DNA of 64,000 bases from SHZI01 sp964417725 (GCA_964417725.1 CAYQIV010000010.1:40299-104298), one strand, 5' to 3'. Positions 26,601-34,732 are shown, numbered from the stretch's first letter. The notes: generated by a model not told the origin, from the letters alone. Program-made: numbers and translations.

Positions 26601-26802
26601 CATCCGGGCGCGACAGGCCGGCTTCGCGCCATGCCGTGCCGGCCAGCGCCGGCGGGCCATCGAGCTGGACGATATACAGGCGCGGCGCCTGCCCGGCGTC
26701 GGCCAGCGGCACCAGCCGGCCGCTGCCCTGCAGCCCACCGGCCATGGCGGCCGTCACGCCGAGGGCCGCGACGAGGCCCGTCATCCATCCTGCCTTGATC
26801 AT
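23644..26802 (-). CDS. Large secreted S8 serine protease with PA domain
   Basis: A 1052-residue subtilase. A signal peptide (VAALGVTAAMAGG) is followed by a propeptide-inhibitor region (about residues 40-135). The catalytic triad is visible as Asp172 in VIDSGI, His276 in DADGHGTHIAS and Ser622 in GTSMAVPHVAG. Between His and Ser sits a protease-associated insert (about residues 440-570, RGGCTFEVKVRNAQNAGAVA), as in plant-type subtilases. A fibronectin-like region follows, then a C-terminal beta-rich part (LDLYLYHCPG, DYYVDVHGYD) like pre-peptidase C-terminal domains of secreted proteases. Cys residues at 194-245 suggest disulfides. The ATG at 26802 begins the signal peptide. No export system is adjacent. 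Confidence 0.88.
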   Translation of the reverse strand: MIKAGWMTGLVAALGVTAAMAGGLQGSGRLVPLADAGQAPRLYIVQLDGPPALAGTAWREAGLSRPDAHDARTRRHVHRLGRDHDAALRAVGAGSAKLYSYGYAFNGFAAWLTPAQAQKLALRRGVRQVWADRPKYVESNASPTFLGLRSASDGLWARRGLKGEGVVIGVIDSGIAPGHPSFSDTVEARRPRLCRSGWAETSLLGRWLCRRFKKREARLTYTAPVDWRGSCEAGEGFKATDCNHKLIGARWYVDGFLAQYALDANEFLSPRDADGHGTHIASTAAGNRVTATLSGTGVATVSGMAPRARVAVYKACWLEPEQLRGTCSTADLVRAIEDAVADGVDIINYSVGSYDDIVDADDIALLAALDAGVLSIAAAGNEGPVPGSMLSPAAAPWVVAVGAASRAGTRYREALRVTAPAALAGTYAVLEAGFTPRLRDEGPISAGLVRADDGLLGLFDGSLGTTDDACEALRNGSVLSGRIALVRRGGCTFEVKVRNAQNAGAVAVVVYSNQGEPLLMSGTRGAVSIPAVMISREDGERILARLVAGDSVELTLDKSLFLTVRDEGNVIQGFSARGPNLWAEDILKPDVIAPGLDILAGHTPDVANNVRGERFQYLSGTSMAVPHVAGIAALIRQAHPEWSPAAIRSALVTTARQDLWREDGETAADPFDMGGGHVVPNRAVDPGLVYDAATQDYDAFLCSRGQGRVDDAGCAALAAAGHPESATALNEPAIALSAFVHEQTVRRRVTNVGDAAQYVASVEAPSTMTVEVTPPLLSLATGESAEYSVRISGPVTTLDAWQFGALTWSDGSHQVRSPLAIQAKRFSATPWVSGSGASGSLEFEARFGYGGSYVAAFSGLDAPGTGQPDSIRAQLTDATVADDPANSYVFRQPGAGTLPASVRRLALVVPAGTRLLRVALRNEATDGAHDLDLYLYHCPGFSTCTEAADPSGNIDADETIDLLDPPLGDYYVDVHGYDLAAGATVATFDLYAWALGPDRGNAGLSAPATVAPGDAPVLRLDWSGLAAGPHLGLISHGDGSTALGLTLIEITD

Positions 26803-26937
26803 CGGTTGCGGTGCCGGTTGCGTGTTGTTGTCATGGGGGCGGCCCTGCCGCACCGACGGCCAGTGTAAACATAAGCCTGCGGCCCGGGACACCCCCCGGC
26901 CCGGCGCGGTGGCCCGCCGCCGGCCGGCGGTCCCGGC

Positions 26938-27498
26938 TCAGCGCCGCAGCAGCATGCCCTCGGCGAGTTGTGTCGCCTGGTCGGCGTGGCCGAGGGCCGC
27001 GACGAGTGCGAGGGCAAACTCGAGCGCGGAGCCGGGGCCGCGGCTGGTGATGAGGGGGCCGTCGCGCACCACGCGTTCGGCGACGAAGGCGCCGGGCGGC
27101 AGCAGCGTTTCGAAGCCGGGGTAGGCGGTGGCGCGGCGCGTGCCGATGAGCCCGTGGTGGGCAAGGACCACGCCGGGAGCCGCACAGATCGCGCCATGAA
27201 GCCCACCCCGCGCCGCCTGCGCCCTGAGCTGGGCGATGAGCGTCGCACAGTCGCGCAGCCGCTCGGCACCGGGCATGCCGCCCGGCAGGGCGATGACGTC
27301 GAAGGGCCGCTGCGCGACCTCGGCGTGCAGCGCGTCGGCGACGAGGCGCGTGCCGTTGGCGCACTGGACCTCGCGCGTCGCCTCGACGCTGGCGACGGTC
27401 ACGGCGATCCCGGCGCGGTTGAGGACGTCGATGAGGGTCACGGCCTCGATGTCCTCGGTGCCGTTGGCCACGGCGATCAATGCACTCTGCGTACCCAT
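26938..27498 (-). CDS. DJ-1/PfpI family protein
   Basis: A 186-residue cytosolic protein of the DJ-1/ThiJ superfamily. The conserved Glu is in ANGTEDIEAVTLID, the Gly-rich loop is ALPGGMPGAERL, and the nucleophile Cys is in GAICAAPGVVL. The order and spacing match the YajL/DJ-1 branch rather than PfpI proteases. Members have been assigned chaperone, glyoxalase III or deglycase activity, so a role in protein or glyoxal damage control is likely. It lies upstream (5') of no obvious operon partner; tsaC starts beyond its own 5' end on the same strand. Confidence 0.87.
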   Translation of the reverse strand: MGTQSALIAVANGTEDIEAVTLIDVLNRAGIAVTVASVEATREVQCANGTRLVADALHAEVAQRPFDVIALPGGMPGAERLRDCATLIAQLRAQAARGGLHGAICAAPGVVLAHHGLIGTRRATAYPGFETLLPPGAFVAERVVRDGPLITSRGPGSALEFALALVAALGHADQATQLAEGMLLRR

Positions 27499-27543
27499 GG
27501 CGGCATCTCCCTGGTGATCACGCCGGCCGGTGCCGGCACCGTT

Positions 27544-28140
27544 TCATTTGAGCAGAAAGTGGCGTGCAGCGGGCGCTGCGTCCTGGCGCCGACGCAGCAC
27601 CCTCCCGCTGGCGCCATCGCGGATCTCGGAAGGGCCGCGCGCCGGACCGACCGCCCCGCCGGTGATGTAGTCGATGCCGCGGGGAAAGTGCCGACGCACA
27701 GCCAGCGCGCTGCGCGCCGGCGGCTTGCCGTGACGGTTGGCGCTGGTCGAGACCAGCGGCATGCCGGCGCGCCGGCACAGCGCGGCGGCCAGCGGGTGGC
27801 CGACAAGGCGCACGGCCAGCGTGCCCCGCCCGCCGGTCAGCCAGTCGCCGGCCAGCGGCCCGGCAGGCAGCACCCAGGTCACCGGGTGCGCGGCGCTCGG
27901 CGCCAGGCGGCGCAGCGCGCCGCGGTCGGCCGCGACCCAGCCATCGAGCATCGGCACGTCGGCGGCGATGAGGACGAAGCCCATGGCGGCCGAACGGCCC
28001 TTGAGGGCGACGAGTTGCGCCGCCGCATCGCGGTCGTCGGGCCGGCAACTGAAGCCGTACACCCCCTCGGTGGGACAGGCGACGACCCCGCCGGCCCGGA
28101 TGACCCGGGCGGCGAGACGAATGGCCATGGACGCATGCAT
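27544..28140 (-). CDS. tsaC: Threonylcarbamoyl-AMP synthase
   Basis: A 198-residue Sua5/YciO/YrdC-domain enzyme that makes threonylcarbamoyl-AMP from Thr, bicarbonate and ATP for t6A modification of tRNAs. Motifs: GGVVACPTEGVYGFSC, LKGRSAAMGFVLIA (substrate loop; the family's usual KxR is present as LKGR) and PLVSTSANRHGKP. The C-terminal Sua5 domain is absent, so it is the short TsaC type. Starts at 28140 and 28128 are both possible; the first is used. It follows topA by 25 bases in the lysM-dprA-smg-topA-tsaC block. Confidence 0.9.
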   Translation of the reverse strand: MHASMAIRLAARVIRAGGVVACPTEGVYGFSCRPDDRDAAAQLVALKGRSAAMGFVLIAADVPMLDGWVAADRGALRRLAPSAAHPVTWVLPAGPLAGDWLTGGRGTLAVRLVGHPLAAALCRRAGMPLVSTSANRHGKPPARSALAVRRHFPRGIDYITGGAVGPARGPSEIRDGASGRVLRRRQDAAPAARHFLLK

Positions 28141-28165
28141 GCCGCCGCCTGCCGCGGGGGCTGCC

Positions 28166-30724
28166 TCAGGCCGACGAATCTTCCGCCGGCGCCACGGCGG
28201 GCTGGCCGGCGGTCTTGCGGGCCGTCTTCCTCGCCGCCTTGCCGGCCGCACCGGTGGCGGTTTTTTTCCTCGCCGGGCCTTTCTTCTTCACCGGCGGGCC
28301 TGCGGCAGCGGGTTTCTTCGCGGTTCCGCCCGCGGCTTTCTTCTTCGCCGTCTTCTTCACGAACGCCTTGCGCCCGCGACGGCGCGGCGGCGGCGCCGCC
28401 TCGATCAGCGCCTGGCACTCCTCCAGCGTCAGCGACTCGGGGCTGCGCGCCTTGGGCATGCGTGCGTTGCGCTCACCGTCGGTGATGTACGGCCCCCAGC
28501 GACCCTCGAGGATGCGGATGCCGGCCTCGGGAAATTCGCGGATGAGCTTGCGTGCATCTGCCGCCTCTTTATCGGCGATCAGCGCCAAAGCCTCGTCGAG
28601 GGTGATGGTGCGCGGGTCATGTTCCTTCAGGGACACATACTTTTTCTTCAGTTCGCCGGTCGCGGCATCGAGGCGCTCGTACTGCACGTAGGGGCCGAAC
28701 TGGCCGACATTGGCCGCCACCGTGGTGCCGTCGTCGAGCGCGCCGAGTTTGCGCGGCAGCTTGAACAGTTCGAGCGCCTCGGCGAGCGTGATCGTGAACA
28801 TGCTCTGCCCGGGCTGCAGGCCCTTCCAGCGCGGTTTCTCTTCGTCGTCGCGGCTGCCGATCTGGACGAAGGCGCCGTAGCGGCCGAAGCGTGCCGTCAC
28901 CGGACGGCCGCTGGCCGGATCGACGCCGAGTTCGCGCACCTGGATCGCCGCCTCGCGGCTCACCGAGCTTTCCTTTTCCGCGAGCAACGAGCGGAACGGC
29001 TGCCAGAACTCGTCGAGCACCGGCACCCACTCCCGCTCGCCGCGCGACACTTCGTCGAGTTCGTCTTCCATGTGCGCGGTGAAGTCGTAGTCGACGTAGC
29101 GGTTGAAGTTTTCGCTGAGGAAGCTCGCCACCACCCGCCCGCCGTCGGTCGGCTTCATCGCCCGGCCTTTCATCTCGACGTAGTTGCGCCCGAGCAGCGT
29201 CGAGATGATCGAGGCGTAGGTCGACGGCCGGCCGATGCCGCGTTCCTCAAGCGCCTTGACGAGACTCGCCTCGGTGTAACGCGGCGGCGGCTCGGTGAAG
29301 TGCTGTTCGGTGCTGACCTCGTGCAGCGGCACGAGCTGGCCTTCGGTGAAGTCGGGCAGGCGCACGTCGTTGTCGTCTTCGGCCGCATCGTCGCGGCCTT
29401 CGCTGTAGACGGCGATGAAACCGGGCCGGACCAGCACCGAGCCGCTGGCGCGGAAACGCCCGACCTCGGCCTGTGCCGCCGGCACCAGGTCGACGCCGAG
29501 CTGGTCGTACAGCGCCGGTTCCATCTGCGAGGCGACGGCACGCTGCCAGATCAGCGTGTAGAGCGCGAGCTGTTCGGCGCCGAGGTACTGGCGCATGTCC
29601 TCTGGCGTGCGCAGCGCACTGGTCGGGCGGATCGCCTCGTGCGCTTCCTGGGCATTTTTCGCCGTGGTGCGATAGGTGTTGGGCTGCGCGGGCAGGCTGT
29701 CGTTGCCGTAGCGCCGACCGATGAGGTCGCGGATCTCGGCGACGGCCTCGGCGGCCAGCGCCACCGAGTCGGTGCGCATGTAGGTGATCAGGCCGACGAC
29801 CCCTTCGCTGGTGGCGATGCCTTCATACAGCTTCTGCGCCACGCTCATGGTGTTGCGGGCCCTGAAGCCGAGCTTGCGCGAAGCCTCCTGTTGCAGCGTC
29901 GAGGTGGTGAAGGGCGGTGCCGGCGAACGGCGCCGCTGACTGCGCCGCACACCGCTGACACGAAGCTGGCCGGAGGCGGCCACGTCGAGGGCCTGCTGCG
30001 CGGCGCCGGCAGCCCCGGCATGGGTGAAGCTGAACGGTTCGGGGCGCTCACGGTTGAAGCTGTCGACCACCTTGTCGCCGCGGTACTCGACGAGGCGGGC
30101 CTTGAAGCGTGCCCCCTCGGCGCCGGCGGCCGCGGCGATTGACCAGTATTCCTGGCTGCGGAAGGCCTCGATCTCCTCCTCGCGGGCGACGATCATGCGC
30201 AGCGCCGGGCTCTGCACGCGACCGGCCGAGAGCTTGGGGCTGATCTTGCGCCACAGGAGCGGCGACAGCTTGAAGCCGATGAGGTGGTCCATGGCACGGC
30301 GCGCGCGGTAGGCGTCGACGAGGTCCATCGACACCTGGCGCGGTCGGCCGATGGCCTCGCGGATGGCGCGCTGGGTGATCTCGTAGAACACCACGCGGTG
30401 GACCGCCTTGCCGTCGAGCAGGCCGCGCTCGCGCAGGACCTCCAGAAGGTGCCAGGAAATGGCTTCCCCCTCGCGGTCCGGGTCGGTGGCGAGGTAAAGC
30501 ACGTCGGCCTTCTTCAGCGCCGCGGCGATGGCATTGATGTGCTTTTCCTTGGCCTCGTCGACGGCGTAGGTCATGCCGAAACCGCCCCCGGTGTCGACGG
30601 CGCCATCCTTTTCTATGAGGTCACGGATGTGGCCATAGGACGCCAGCACGCGGAAGTCCTTGCCGAGGTACTTCTCGATGGTCTTGGCCTTGGCAGGCGA
30701 CTCGACGACGACGACGTTGGTCAT
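28166..30724 (-). CDS. topA: DNA topoisomerase I
   Basis: An 852-residue type IA topoisomerase that relaxes negative supercoils. The TOPRIM start VVVESPAKAKTIEKYLG and LATDPDREGEAISWHL carry the Glu/DxDxE metal residues; the catalytic Tyr is in LITYMRTDS near residue 315. Instead of the C-terminal Cys4 zinc fingers of the E. coli enzyme there are several non-zinc topo C-terminal repeats (RFGRYGAFVQIG, GQFGPYVQYE, GRWGPYITDG). A tail of about 60 residues rich in Lys, Ala and Pro follows (KKTAKKKAAGG and similar), likely for DNA or RNA-polymerase contact. It lies downstream of smg on the same strand. Confidence 0.95.
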   Translation of the reverse strand: MTNVVVVESPAKAKTIEKYLGKDFRVLASYGHIRDLIEKDGAVDTGGGFGMTYAVDEAKEKHINAIAAALKKADVLYLATDPDREGEAISWHLLEVLRERGLLDGKAVHRVVFYEITQRAIREAIGRPRQVSMDLVDAYRARRAMDHLIGFKLSPLLWRKISPKLSAGRVQSPALRMIVAREEEIEAFRSQEYWSIAAAAGAEGARFKARLVEYRGDKVVDSFNRERPEPFSFTHAGAAGAAQQALDVAASGQLRVSGVRRSQRRRSPAPPFTTSTLQQEASRKLGFRARNTMSVAQKLYEGIATSEGVVGLITYMRTDSVALAAEAVAEIRDLIGRRYGNDSLPAQPNTYRTTAKNAQEAHEAIRPTSALRTPEDMRQYLGAEQLALYTLIWQRAVASQMEPALYDQLGVDLVPAAQAEVGRFRASGSVLVRPGFIAVYSEGRDDAAEDDNDVRLPDFTEGQLVPLHEVSTEQHFTEPPPRYTEASLVKALEERGIGRPSTYASIISTLLGRNYVEMKGRAMKPTDGGRVVASFLSENFNRYVDYDFTAHMEDELDEVSRGEREWVPVLDEFWQPFRSLLAEKESSVSREAAIQVRELGVDPASGRPVTARFGRYGAFVQIGSRDDEEKPRWKGLQPGQSMFTITLAEALELFKLPRKLGALDDGTTVAANVGQFGPYVQYERLDAATGELKKKYVSLKEHDPRTITLDEALALIADKEAADARKLIREFPEAGIRILEGRWGPYITDGERNARMPKARSPESLTLEECQALIEAAPPPRRRGRKAFVKKTAKKKAAGGTAKKPAAAGPPVKKKGPARKKTATGAAGKAARKTARKTAGQPAVAPAEDSSA

Positions 30725-30768
30725 GCTGTTTCAGCCCGGAAGAAAACCACTGGTCTCACAAACGACGA

Positions 30769-30787
30769 AGCCGCGTCAGACGCGGCT
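30769..30787 (-). terminator. Hairpin between smg and topA
   Basis: Reading the minus strand, AGCCGCG pairs with CGCGGCT around loop TCTGA. It is followed by a modest T-containing stretch (TCGTCGTTTG). It could attenuate read-through from smg into topA. Confidence 0.45.
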
Positions 30788-30812
30788 CGGCGTGTCCGTT
30801 GTGCGCGCGGCA

Positions 30813-31286
30813 TCAGTGGACCACGCCCGAATTCTCCTCGAATACCAGGTCTTCCATGCGCATGAAGGCCGATTCCTGGTCGGGCTGGGCGAAAAGCACC
30901 ATCAGGACCACCCATTTGACCTGCTCGCGGTCGATGCTGGCCTGGTTCAGGGCCATCAGGCGCTCGATGACGATCTCGCGCTGCTCCGGCGACAGGATGC
31001 CCATCTGCTCGAGGTAGAGCAGGTAGCCCCGGCATTCGATGTCGAGGCGGCGCAGTTCGACGGTGTTGTAGAGGCGGATCGAACGTTCGCCGGGGCGGGT
31101 ATCGAAGGGGGCGACCGAGTCCGGCCCGAGGCCATCGAGCCAGTCCAGTGCGCCGTCGACCTCCGGTTCGGCGAATCCCGCCTTGAGCAGCTCCTCGCGC
31201 AGTACGTTCTGGTCTGCCTGGTCCGCTTCCTGGTCCGAGTATGTCTCGAACAGGTAGAGCAGGACGTCCAGGACGGTGTCGTTCAT
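30813..31286 (-). CDS. smg: DUF494 family protein Smg
   Basis: A 157-residue acidic protein of the DUF494/Smg family. Landmarks are DVLLYLFETYSD at the start, VDGALDWLDGL, and EQVKWVVLMVLFAQPDQE near the end. The biochemical role is unknown; in many gammaproteobacteria smg sits between dprA and topA, exactly as here. Its ATG overlaps the dprA stop (TCA/CAT, 31283-31286), implying translational coupling. Confidence 0.93.
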   Translation of the reverse strand: MNDTVLDVLLYLFETYSDQEADQADQNVLREELLKAGFAEPEVDGALDWLDGLGPDSVAPFDTRPGERSIRLYNTVELRRLDIECRGYLLYLEQMGILSPEQREIVIERLMALNQASIDREQVKWVVLMVLFAQPDQESAFMRMEDLVFEENSGVVH

Positions 31287-32209
31287 CTGTTCGGAGCCAC
31301 CCTCTGATAACGGCCGCCGGCCAAAGACCGCACCGACCCCTGCATTTCAAGGAGCAGGAGCATGGAGGAAAGCTCCGCGATCGTCAATCCGCAGCGGCCG
31401 ACGAGCACGTCGACGCCGACTTCATCCCAACCCATGGCCTCGAGCAGTTGCTGGTAGTGCGGATCGAGCGGTGCGGCATCCGCCGCCGGCGCGGCGGCAT
31501 CCTGCGCCGCGTCGACGCGGCCGAGCATGTCGAGCAGGCCGGCGAGTTCCTCGACGATGTCGGCAGCTGTTTCGACGAGCTTGGCCCCCTGGCGGATGAG
31601 CCGGTGGCAGCCGCGCGCCAGCGGGTTGTGGATGGAACCGGGGATGGCGAACACCTCGCGCCCCTGCTCGCTGGCATGGCGGGCGGTGTTGAGCGCACCG
31701 CTGGTGATGCCGGCCTCGACGACCAGTGTGCCGACCGACAGCCCGCTGATGAGTCGGTTGCGGCGCGGGAAGTTGTCGCGCTGGATGGGCGTGCCGGGCG
31801 GGAACTCGCTGACCAGCGCCCCGCCGGCGGCGAGGATCTCGCGCGCCAGGCCTTCGTGGCGGCGCGGATAGACCCGCTCGGGGCCGGTGCCGCAGACCGC
31901 CACCGTGAGCCCGCCGGCGGCCAGCGCCCCGCGATGCGCCGCGGCATCGATGCCCTCGGCGAGGCCGCTGGTGATGCAGAAACCGCGTGCAGCGAGGTGG
32001 CGGGCGAAGGCGGTGGCCGTCTCGCAGCCGGCGGGGGTGGCATTGCGGCTGCCGACGATGGCGAGCTGCGGCAGGCCGAGGATGGCCGGGTCGCCGGTGA
32101 CATGGAGCACCGCGGGCGGGTGCGCCAGTTCGCGAAGCAGCGCGGGATAGCGCGGGTCATCCGCGCCGATACGGTGATGGCCGGCACCCTCCGGCCAGGA
32201 ATCGCTCAC
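31283..32209 (-). CDS. dprA: DNA-processing protein DprA
   Basis: A 308-residue DprA/Smf protein that loads RecA on incoming single-stranded DNA during transformation. The Rossmann core has AIVGSRNATPAGCETA, SGLAEGIDAAAHRGAL, VCGTGPERVYPRRH, FPRRNRLISGLS and TLVVEAGITSGAL. A C-terminal winged-helix domain (GLTIAELSSMLLLLEMQGSV) is present. The start is GTG 32209, preceded by AAGGGGG; an upstream reading would overlap the lysM gene and has no domain content. The N-terminal SAM-like domain of longer homologues is missing. Confidence 0.92.
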   Translation of the reverse strand: MSDSWPEGAGHHRIGADDPRYPALLRELAHPPAVLHVTGDPAILGLPQLAIVGSRNATPAGCETATAFARHLAARGFCITSGLAEGIDAAAHRGALAAGGLTVAVCGTGPERVYPRRHEGLAREILAAGGALVSEFPPGTPIQRDNFPRRNRLISGLSVGTLVVEAGITSGALNTARHASEQGREVFAIPGSIHNPLARGCHRLIRQGAKLVETAADIVEELAGLLDMLGRVDAAQDAAAPAADAAPLDPHYQQLLEAMGWDEVGVDVLVGRCGLTIAELSSMLLLLEMQGSVRSLAGGRYQRVAPNR

Positions 32210-32256
32210 CCGCCACCCCCTTGCCCGCAACGCCCGGGCTGGCGCGGAGCGGCGCC

Positions 32257-33324
32257 TCAGCCGGGGTTGCGCACCTTGTCCAAAACGTGAATGGGCCGCA
32301 CCGCCTGCATGACGAGGGCATAGCTGATGCGCTCCCACGTCCGGAAGACCATTACAGTGCCGGCGGGCTCGTCGGGCAAGCGGACTTTCCGGTCGATGAG
32401 GCCGCCATCGACGCGATCCGGGACCTTTTCGCCGGCACGCCAGGCCGTCAGCACGTGGCCGGGCTCGAGGCCATCGCGCTGGCCACGGTTGAGCACCACC
32501 ACCTGGTACTGGCCGATCTGCGTCACGCCGTCGACGACATGGATGATGCGCCCGTCGATGGCCTTCGACGGCGGCCGCGGCTGGAAGTCGAGTGGCAGGC
32601 TGCCGGTGCCGTCGACGAGCCGGTCACCCTCGCGCGCCTCGCGTGCCGAGGCGTTGATGCGCAGCGTGCCGGGGTCGCCCTCGCGGCGCAGCGTGCCGTC
32701 GGCGATGAAGGTGCCCTCATAGCCGACCACGTCGCCATCGTCCGGGTCGACGAGCTTCGCCCCGGCGCGCACCAGACTGTAGCCGGTCCCGGCGCTGCCG
32801 CGCACATTGCGCACGTAGACATCATTGCCGCTGGCGCCGAGCAGCCGGCCCTCGTCGAAGGCGACGACGTAGGGCAGGCGTTCGTACTGGCGTTTTTCCA
32901 GCACCACGCCCCGGCCGAGGAACGGCGCGATGACCTCGCGCGGGATGGTCGTGATGGCCTCGTCGAGCGCTTCTTCGCGCACGCGCGGCGACAGCCGTGC
33001 CGCGGCACCGCGCTCCAGGCGCAACTGCGGGCGGCCGTCGACATAGACCAGCGTCAGCACGTCGCCGGGGTAGATCAGGTGGGGGTTCTCGACCTGCGGG
33101 TTGGCATACCAGATCTCGGGCCAGTACCACGGGTCGCGGAGGAACATCGCCGAGATGTCCCACAGCGTGTCGCCCGACTTGACGACATAACGCTCGGGGT
33201 GTGTGTCGCGAAGGACGGGGCCCTCCTGCTGCGCCAGCGAAGCGCCGGCCATCGCGGTGAACAACGCGGCAGCCATCAACATGGCGGCCGGCCGTCTGAT
33301 AAAGCCTGGCAGGGAGATCTTCAT
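32257..33324 (-). CDS. LysM-domain periplasmic protein
   Basis: A 355-residue exported protein. The signal peptide ends AGASLAQQ near residue 32. A LysM module follows: YVVKSGDTLWDISAMFL, WPEIWYANPQVENPHLIYPGDVLTL (about residues 46-92), which binds peptidoglycan. The remaining 260 residues are beta-rich (RVIAPFLGRG-like and LDFQPRPP segments) and belong to the conserved C-terminal region found in LysM proteins beside dprA in gammaproteobacteria. GGAG precedes ATG 33324. The specific function of the C-terminal region is unknown. Confidence 0.9.
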   Translation of the reverse strand: MKISLPGFIRRPAAMLMAAALFTAMAGASLAQQEGPVLRDTHPERYVVKSGDTLWDISAMFLRDPWYWPEIWYANPQVENPHLIYPGDVLTLVYVDGRPQLRLERGAAARLSPRVREEALDEAITTIPREVIAPFLGRGVVLEKRQYERLPYVVAFDEGRLLGASGNDVYVRNVRGSAGTGYSLVRAGAKLVDPDDGDVVGYEGTFIADGTLRREGDPGTLRINASAREAREGDRLVDGTGSLPLDFQPRPPSKAIDGRIIHVVDGVTQIGQYQVVVLNRGQRDGLEPGHVLTAWRAGEKVPDRVDGGLIDRKVRLPDEPAGTVMVFRTWERISYALVMQAVRPIHVLDKVRNPG

Positions 33325-33374
33325 GGGGACTCCATCCCTTCAAGTGTGGGCAGGAGGGTGGCCTGGGTGCGCGC

Positions 33375-33403
33375 TGTATACTTCACGTCGCGAACCGCAA
33401 GAC
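33375..33403 (-). promoter_or_regulatory. Possible promoter of the lysM-dprA-smg operon
   Basis: On the minus strand TATACA (33375-33380) forms a -10-like element, with TCTTGC about 16 bases upstream as a weak -35. The leader to the lysM ATG is about 45 bases. Confidence 0.35.
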
Positions 33404-33456
33404 CCCGCTGCGGTGACAGTCGACCGGGCAACCCAAACCCGATCAGGTGCCGGGCG

Positions 33457-33470
33457 GATATATCATAAAT
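33457..33470 (+). promoter_or_regulatory. A+T-rich promoter core upstream of def
   Basis: GATATATCATAAAT is an abrupt A+T-rich patch 48-61 bases before the def start; TATCAT at 33461-33466 is the best -10 candidate. It lies in the divergent gap with lysM, so both operons would be fired from this 193-base region. Confidence 0.35.
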
Positions 33471-33517
33471 ACCGTCCGGTGACATCGTTGTCGCCCTGAA
33501 ACTGTGAAGAGGATGGC

Positions 33518-34033
33518 ATGGCACTCCTGAAAATCCTCGAATACCCCGACCCGCGCCTGCGCACCCGCGCCCGGCCGGTCGAGGTCATCGACGACGACAT
33601 ACGCCGGCTCGCCGGCGACATGCTGGAGACGATGTATGCGGCGCCGGGCATCGGCCTCGCCGCCTCACAGGTCGACGTCCACCTGCGCCTGCTGGTCCTC
33701 GACGTGTCGGAGACCCGCGACCAGCCGGAGTGCCTCATCAATCCCGAAATCATCGCCCGCGAAGGTTGCGAGGAAAGCGAGGAAGGCTGCCTGTCGGTGC
33801 CTGGCTACAACGACGTCGTCGAGCGCGCCGCCCAAATCCGCGTGCGCTGCCAGGGCCTCGACGGCGAGTGGCGCGAGTTCGCCGCCGAAGGCCTGCACGC
33901 GGTGTGCATCCAGCACGAGATCGACCACCTCGACGGCCGGCTCTTCATCGACCACTTGTCGGAGCTGAAGCGCCAGCGGCTGAAGAAGAAGCTCGGCAAG
34001 GAACGGCGCCGCGAAGGCGTGCCGGCGATCTGA
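33518..34033 (+). CDS. def: Peptide deformylase
   Basis: A 171-residue metalloenzyme that removes the formyl group from nascent chains. All three motifs are present: GIGLAASQVD, EEGCLSVPGY (metal Cys) and HEIDHLDGRLF (metal His and catalytic Glu). AGAGGA precedes ATG 33518. It starts the rightward def-murU-fmt-rsmB series; its usual partner fmt is displaced by an inserted murU gene. Confidence 0.95.
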   Translation: MALLKILEYPDPRLRTRARPVEVIDDDIRRLAGDMLETMYAAPGIGLAASQVDVHLRLLVLDVSETRDQPECLINPEIIAREGCEESEEGCLSVPGYNDVVERAAQIRVRCQGLDGEWREFAAEGLHAVCIQHEIDHLDGRLFIDHLSELKRQRLKKKLGKERRREGVPAI

Positions 34034-34081
34034 AGTGCCTGCCTGGCCAGGGCCGGCGGCGGCATCGAGGGCGCGGCGGCG

Positions 34082-34732
34082 ATGAAGGCGATGATCCTTG
34101 CCGCCGGACGCGGCGAGCGCATGCGCCCCCTCAGCGACCGCGTGCCGAAGCCGCTGCTCGCCGTCGGCGGCGTGGCGCTGATCGACCATCACCTGCGGGC
34201 GCTGGCCGGCGCCGGCATCGACACGGTGGTGATCAACCTCGGCTGGCTCGGCGCACAGGTGCGCGACCACGTCGGCGACGGCCAGCGTTTCGGCGTCGAC
34301 GTCCGCTACAGCGAGGAAGGCTGGCCGACGCTCGACACCGGCGGCGGTATCCACCACGCCCTGCCGCTGCTCGGCCGCTGCCCCTTCTGGCTGGTCAACG
34401 GCGATGTGCGCTGCGACTACCCGTTCCACCCACGCGCGCTGCCGGCCGGCCAGCTCGGCCACCTGGTGCTGGTCGCCAACCCGCCACACCATCCGCACGG
34501 CGACTTCTGCCTCGATGGCGCGCACGTCGTGCCCGACGGCGCGGTGCGACTGACCTACGCCGGCATCGCGCTGCTCGACCCCGCCCTGTTCGACGGCTGC
34601 ACAGCCGGGCGCTTCCCGCTCGCCCCGCTGCTCCACGCCGCCGCGGCGCGCGGTGCACTCGGCGGCGAACGCCACGACGGGCTGTGGAGCGACGTCGGCA
34701 CGCCGGCACGCCTCGCGGCCCTGCAGAACTGA
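34082..34732 (+). CDS. murU: N-acetylmuramate-1-phosphate uridylyltransferase-like NTP-transferase
   Basis: A 216-residue nucleotidyltransferase. The start MKAMILAAGRGERMRPLSD with VPKPLLAVGG gives the nucleotide-binding signature, and LDTGGGIHHALPLL, LVNGDVRCDYPF (metal Asp) and DVGTPARLAAL follow. This pattern matches MurU of the peptidoglycan-recycling route that bypasses de novo UDP-MurNAc synthesis and MurA. Its usual partner, the kinase AmgK, is not nearby, so the assignment rests on sequence resemblance alone. It sits between def and fmt, an unusual position. Confidence 0.8.
   Translation: MKAMILAAGRGERMRPLSDRVPKPLLAVGGVALIDHHLRALAGAGIDTVVINLGWLGAQVRDHVGDGQRFGVDVRYSEEGWPTLDTGGGIHHALPLLGRCPFWLVNGDVRCDYPFHPRALPAGQLGHLVLVANPPHHPHGDFCLDGAHVVPDGAVRLTYAGIALLDPALFDGCTAGRFPLAPLLHAAAARGALGGERHDGLWSDVGTPARLAALQN

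Noticed and set aside
24532..26868. 778-codon open frame on the plus strand opposite the subtilase
   Set aside because: G+C-rich coding DNA leaves long open antisense frames. The subtilase strand has the full catalytic triad and domain order, while this frame has only Arg/Gly/His-rich low-complexity sequence.
32210..32338. Longer N-terminus for DprA
   Set aside because: It overlaps lysM, is Arg/Ala-rich and has no SAM-like domain; GTG 32209 has a proper ribosome site.
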